Source: Clostridium sp. (GTDB taxonomy: Bacteria; Bacillota; Clostridia; Lachnospirales; Lachnospiraceae). Taken from it: DNA of 64,000 nt. Location of the stretch: NCBI GenBank assembly GCA_018377235.1, contig JAGZZT010000016.1:13918-77917 (forward strand), given 5' to 3'. A program made the translations under genes and the position numbers. Positions 60,481 to 64,000 of this stretch are shown piece by piece; position 1 is the first letter of the stretch; every line of letters starts with the position of its first letter. The notes below the pieces were generated by a model, which saw only the letters and a program-made list of their open reading frames with translations, did no database searches and was not told the DNA's origin.

Positions 60481-61881
60481 TTGGAATTAATAAAAAAATT
60501 TATGCAATTTGCTTTGGGCAATGTGATTATACTTTTAATAGGTTTTATTACAACGCCAATTATTACACATCTAGTTTCTCCAGAAGAATTGGGAAAATAT
60601 TCGCTATTTAATACTGTGGGAAATCTGTGTGTGTTATTGTGCATGATGGGAATTGATCAGGCTTTTATTCGATACTATTATGAAGAGAATGAAACGGGAA
60701 GAGTAAAATTATCTAAGATTTTTATGGTCTTTTGTGTGCTTAATACACTTGCAATTAGTGTTGTTTTTTTTATGTTAAAGACGCAAATAGCAAAGAGCCT
60801 TTTTGGAATAGACTCATATGTACCAGCAATAGTGTTAAGCGTGTTTGTTCTTTTTAATATTCTTTATAATATTGTATTATTGCAGCTTAGGATTCAGCAA
60901 AGGTTAAATATGTATAATTTTTTGCACACATTACAAAAAGCGGGATATTTAATTTTTTCTATTGTTGGATCTTGCGCAGGGGTATTTGGGCTAATATCAG
61001 CGGTGATTTTATCATATGGAATAGTAAGTTTAATGGGTTTTTTGTTAGAAAGGAAAATTTGGTTTTCAAAAAATTCTAAGCAAGTAAAGTTAAAACATAA
61101 TATTAGAGAATTACTAATATTTGGCTTTCCTATTTTCTTTTCATCCATTATTGCATGGGTATTTCAAGCAACAGATAAAATTATGATAAAAGCATTTGCA
61201 GGATTTTCAGAGTTAGGGATTTATTCTAGCGCAGCAGAATTGATTATCATATTGAATGCTGTGCAATCTGCTTTTGCTACATTTTGGATTCCTGTAGCTT
61301 ATGAACATTTTATTAAAGAACCAGATGATACTTGTTTTTTTACAACAGTAAATCAGATTATATCTTTTTTAATGTTTGTGTTAGCAATTATTTTAATTAG
61401 TTCTAAAGAGATACTAGGAGTTTTGCTGGGAGACAGTTATCAAAATGCAGCCTATGTATTTCCTTCTCTAGTTTTTATGCCTATTATGTATACAATATCA
61501 GAAACAACAGTGCTTGGAATAAATTTCAAGAAGAAAACGATATATCATATATGGATTTCAATAATTTCTGCAACAAGTAATATTATTTTGAATGTGCTAT
61601 TAATTCCATTTTTTGGAGCTAAGGGAGCTGCAATGGCAACAGGATTAGCGTATTTTATTCATTGGGGAGGCAGAACATTTTTTTCATATAAATGCTTGAA
61701 GATTAATTATGGTATAAAAAAATTTTTAGTAGCATTTATGTTTATGTATGTGTTTGCTGTATATGCTTCATTTGCAGATAAGAATATAATTTTTATTGCT
61801 TTTGTGGTATTGTTACTTTTATGTCTTTTATATAGAAATGTAATTGTTAAGGCATTAATGATGAGGAAAAATTATGGATAG
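60481..61881 (+). CDS. Wzx-like polysaccharide flippase
   Basis: A 466-residue MATE-like flippase with about 14 membrane segments. It starts at TTG 60481 directly after the polymerase stop with GGAGAAGTG upstream. The opening FMQFALGNVIILLIGFITTP and ITHLVSPEELGKYSLFNT are typical of the RfbX/PST family. AWVFQATDKIMIKAFAG and GAKGAAMATGLAY are conserved later segments. It should move lipid-linked repeat units across the membrane. It overlaps the GNAT gene by 8 bp. Confidence 0.9.
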   Translation: MELIKKFMQFALGNVIILLIGFITTPIITHLVSPEELGKYSLFNTVGNLCVLLCMMGIDQAFIRYYYEENETGRVKLSKIFMVFCVLNTLAISVVFFMLKTQIAKSLFGIDSYVPAIVLSVFVLFNILYNIVLLQLRIQQRLNMYNFLHTLQKAGYLIFSIVGSCAGVFGLISAVILSYGIVSLMGFLLERKIWFSKNSKQVKLKHNIRELLIFGFPIFFSSIIAWVFQATDKIMIKAFAGFSELGIYSSAAELIIILNAVQSAFATFWIPVAYEHFIKEPDDTCFFTTVNQIISFLMFVLAIILISSKEILGVLLGDSYQNAAYVFPSLVFMPIMYTISETTVLGINFKKKTIYHIWISIISATSNIILNVLLIPFFGAKGAAMATGLAYFIHWGGRTFFSYKCLKINYGIKKFLVAFMFMYVFAVYASFADKNIIFIAFVVLLLLCLLYRNVIVKALMMRKNYG

Positions 61882-62875
61882 TTTAGAAAAAAAGATTGAT
61901 TATGCAGTTGAGATATTTAATACTGTATATGAAGGAACTATTGATCGGGAACAAATGTTATATAAGCATTTTTCAAATCCATTTAAAGTAAAAGAGCCTA
62001 TACAATTTTACGGAGAAAATGGAGTGGTTGCTGGTATGAATGCCTTTATGGGTACCTATTTCAAAGAAAATGGAAATATACATTTTTTATTGCAAAGCTG
62101 TGATACAGCAGTTTTGCCAGAATTTAGAGGAAAAGGTATTTTTACAAAACTTATAAATGAAAGAGAAAAGAACGATTCTGAGGCAGAATTTATTTTTGGA
62201 TTACCCAATGAGAATTCATTTCCGGGATTTATCAAAATGGGATGGAAGGAAATCGCTAAATTTACAGTTCTCATAAAAATAATAAATCCAGGAAGCTTTT
62301 TGCTTGGAAGTGAAAAAAAAATAGGGAGAATTTTAGATGAGATATGGAATTTTATATTTTCTAGAATTCGTTTAAAAGAAGACGAGTATTGCCAGGTAAA
62401 TGAAAACATTGTTTTTAATGTTGAAGAAATAGAATGTATTAATGCAGAAATAGAAAATGGTTTTTTAAGAAGTAATGAATTTTATAGATGGAAGACAAAT
62501 CAATCTTCAAAAAAATTTAAAGTTATTAGACTAAAATCACAGGAGTCCTTAGCTGGGTTACTTATCTATCACACAAAAATGTTGCGAGGGAGGAAGTGTG
62601 TAGTAATAGATGATTGGTTCGCCAAAGGAAATAAAGAAGATAAGAAAAGAAAAATAAGAAATATGATGAATTTTATAAAGCAAGAAGGAAGTTTAATAGA
62701 GATACCATTTGTAAATGTATCTAGTAATGATTTTTGGATATGGAAAAAATTGAATTTTTGTCAAATTCCGTTTTATAAAAGAGCATCCTTGGTTATTTCA
62801 CCTAGAGGAAAAGAGGTTGGATTTTTAAATACATGCTCATTTAAAAACATTGATACAGATACTATTTTGAATTAA
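61874..62875 (+). CDS. GNAT-family acetyltransferase in the polysaccharide locus
   Basis: A 333-residue protein whose N-terminal half carries a GNAT core: AVLPEFRGKGIFTKLINERE is the acetyl-CoA-binding motif (about 77-96) and FGLPNENSFPGFIKMGWKEI follows. The second half (about 150-333) looks like another GNAT-like or Eis-type half and ends in an FKNIDTD tail. It may acetylate a sugar of the repeat unit. It sits between the flippase and a propeller-like protein in a tight cluster. Confidence 0.75.
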   Translation: MDSLEKKIDYAVEIFNTVYEGTIDREQMLYKHFSNPFKVKEPIQFYGENGVVAGMNAFMGTYFKENGNIHFLLQSCDTAVLPEFRGKGIFTKLINEREKNDSEAEFIFGLPNENSFPGFIKMGWKEIAKFTVLIKIINPGSFLLGSEKKIGRILDEIWNFIFSRIRLKEDEYCQVNENIVFNVEEIECINAEIENGFLRSNEFYRWKTNQSSKKFKVIRLKSQESLAGLLIYHTKMLRGRKCVVIDDWFAKGNKEDKKRKIRNMMNFIKQEGSLIEIPFVNVSSNDFWIWKKLNFCQIPFYKRASLVISPRGKEVGFLNTCSFKNIDTDTILN

Positions 62876-62884
62876 AGGATTCTT

Positions 62885-63841
62885 ATGTATACTATTAGAT
62901 ATATTAAAACATATGGATTAATAGGTTGTTTCTATAAAATATGGGATAAATTAATTAAATGTGAGCTTCCAAGGGGGCTTGGTTATTTTTTTGGTCATAG
63001 TTTTTGGAAGAAAACTATAATTGAGACATATGATGGCTCTGGACAAAGTGTTCATCCAGATATTATTGAATATAAAGAAAAGATATTTATGGCCTTTACA
63101 CCGTATCCATTCGGTATAGATACATATGAAAATCCATGTGTTGCAATATGGAATAATAATCAATGGGAATTAATCCCTAGTGTTAATCCACTGATAAAAG
63201 AAAAAAACTTTGAATGGCATTTATCAGATCCATGTCTATTTGTTTATCAGAGATATTTGGTATTGATTTATCGAAGGACAGAAAAAATAAACTCTAAAAA
63301 TAGTAGTCTGTTTATTTCTAAATCTTCCAATGGATGTAAATGGGAGAGTCCTAAAAGATTAAATTTACCATTAGGTAAAGATTATATTTCACCAGCTATA
63401 ATTTATAGTAATCAAGTGCACTTAGTGTATATAGATACAGAAGAAGAAAATAATAAAGCTATGATATTATCAGGGGATTCGCTAGAATTTCAGGATAATG
63501 CTGAGGAGATTGTTCTACAAGGTTTTAGAGATGAAAAAATATGGCATATTGGTATTGCATCAGAAGAAAATTGGAATGAAAAATATGCACCAAATAAAAG
63601 ATTTGATTGTTTAGTGACTACAATATCTAGGCAGGGAAAATATAAACTGCATTTTGGAAAATTATGTTTTCTTCAAAGTTGGGTTTTAAACCTAGAACAT
63701 GAAATAAATCTAAAAGAACTAAAAGGACAGAGCGTGATTTATAAGTCTTCTTTTGCTACTATAAAAAATAAAAAATATATTTTGGTATCTTGGAAAAATA
63801 GTAAAGGCGTATGGAAAATTTCAGAATGCCCATTTGTGTAA
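62885..63841 (+). CDS. Beta-propeller (GH43/GH32-like fold) protein of unknown function
   Basis: A 318-residue soluble protein. After about 40 residues it shows repeated blade-like strands: HPDIIEYKEKIFMAFTPYP, HLSDPCLFVYQRYLVLIYRR, YISPAIIYSNQVHLVYIDT and ATIKNKKYILVSW. This spacing resembles five-bladed propellers of the arabinanase/levansucrase type; Asp residues in SDP and the paired SPA blade support that. No complete catalytic triad can be assigned. It is the last cargo gene of the locus, 9 bp after the GNAT gene, and may modify or transfer to the glycan. Confidence 0.65.
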   Translation: MYTIRYIKTYGLIGCFYKIWDKLIKCELPRGLGYFFGHSFWKKTIIETYDGSGQSVHPDIIEYKEKIFMAFTPYPFGIDTYENPCVAIWNNNQWELIPSVNPLIKEKNFEWHLSDPCLFVYQRYLVLIYRRTEKINSKNSSLFISKSSNGCKWESPKRLNLPLGKDYISPAIIYSNQVHLVYIDTEEENNKAMILSGDSLEFQDNAEEIVLQGFRDEKIWHIGIASEENWNEKYAPNKRFDCLVTTISRQGKYKLHFGKLCFLQSWVLNLEHEINLKELKGQSVIYKSSFATIKNKKYILVSWKNSKGVWKISECPFV

Positions 63842-63864
63842 ATGGATGATGCTGACTTGAAAAA

Positions 63865-63892
63865 GTAAATTCCAGTGCAGAGGTAAATTCCA
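63865..63892. repeat. Short direct repeat at the locus boundary
   Basis: GTAAATTCCA occurs at 63865-63874 and 63883-63892, 18 bp apart, just downstream of the last polysaccharide gene and just before the IS-like end. It may be part of a mobile-element terminus. Confidence 0.4.
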
Positions 63893-63947
63893 CCAGACAT
63901 TAGGGGGTGCGGACAAAAAGTTGGACTCTTGCACATCGTGATTAACG

Positions 63948-64000
63948 ATGAAATACACAAAAGAACAAATAGCTACCGCATTACAGCTGCTGGGTTCTAC
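63948..64000 (+). mobile_element. Start of an IS3-type transposase gene, cut by the window edge
   Basis: ATG 63948 opens MKYTKEQIATALQLLGST, a helix-turn-helix opening similar to OrfA of IS3-family elements (YT-x-EQ-x-x-AL-x-L). Immediately upstream GGACAAAAAGTTGGACT (63911-63927) is like the terminal sequence of such elements. Only 17 codons are visible, so family is uncertain. It marks the right edge of the AT-rich cargo. Confidence 0.5.

Overview
The window looks like chromosome from a strictly anaerobic member of the Lachnospiraceae (Clostridia). The grounds are several gene families I associate with that group (DUF5717, DUF5716, DUF4364, DUF975, a LoaP-type NusG paralogue), a Leu T-box upstream of leuS, class I desulfoferrodoxin, strong AGGAGG ribosome sites and moderate G+C. 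No species is claimed. No tRNA, rRNA or CRISPR array was seen.

Region 1 (1-10.9 kb) is the 3' part of a bacterial microcompartment (BMC) operon. In order it holds a truncated first gene, an EutN-type vertex protein, a CoA-acylating aldehyde dehydrogenase, S-adenosylmethionine synthetase, a BMC-H shell protein, PduL phosphotransacylase, EutJ, a second aldehyde dehydrogenase carrying an encapsulation helix, an iron alcohol dehydrogenase, a PocR-domain sensor, an AraC-type response regulator and an aquaglyceroporin. The signature enzyme lies upstream, outside the window. MetK suggests a glycyl-radical-enzyme compartment, since the activase consumes SAM. The sensor lacks the phospho-acceptor His and N-box Asn, and the regulator lacks the phospho-acceptor Asp, so this pair probably signals without phosphotransfer.

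Region 2 (11-30.8 kb) is mixed housekeeping. It contains a YbaK-like deacylase, an anchored coiled-coil protein, T-box-controlled leuS, a remnant of a holin-like toxin, a Gfo/Idh oxidoreductase, a protein with an RNxxxH motif, and an L,D-transpeptidase. A TPP-riboswitch-controlled pyrimidine ABC transporter operon ending in a TatD hydrolase follows, then superoxide reductase, two Lachnospiraceae unknowns, a newly noted 50-residue ORF, a molybdenum hydroxylase operon with MocA-like cytidylyltransferase, CYTH, DUF975 and DJ-1 proteins.

Region 3 (30.9-38.7 kb) is protein quality control: tig, clpP, clpX and lon, then engB and an MFS carrier, with intrinsic terminators between several units.

Region 4 (38.8-49.8 kb) has malic enzyme with DUF4364 and a small membrane protein. 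Next is a three-gene operon (a 1,233-residue DUF5717 protein, a DUF5716 protein with an actin/Hsp70-like pattern and a TPR-like protein), then a nucleoid-associated protein and a large membrane protein.

Region 5 (49.9-64 kb) is a surface polysaccharide locus. It begins with a good promoter, a structured leader and loaP, whose stop codon lies inside an intrinsic terminator. It continues with an aminotransferase, the initiating sugar transferase, and then (from about 52.8 kb) a visibly AT-richer cargo: UDP-sugar dehydrogenase, WbpB/WbpE/WbpD-like diacetamido-uronate genes, two glycosyltransferases, Wzy, Wzx, a GNAT enzyme and a beta-propeller-like protein. The window closes in what appears to be the left end of an IS3-type element.
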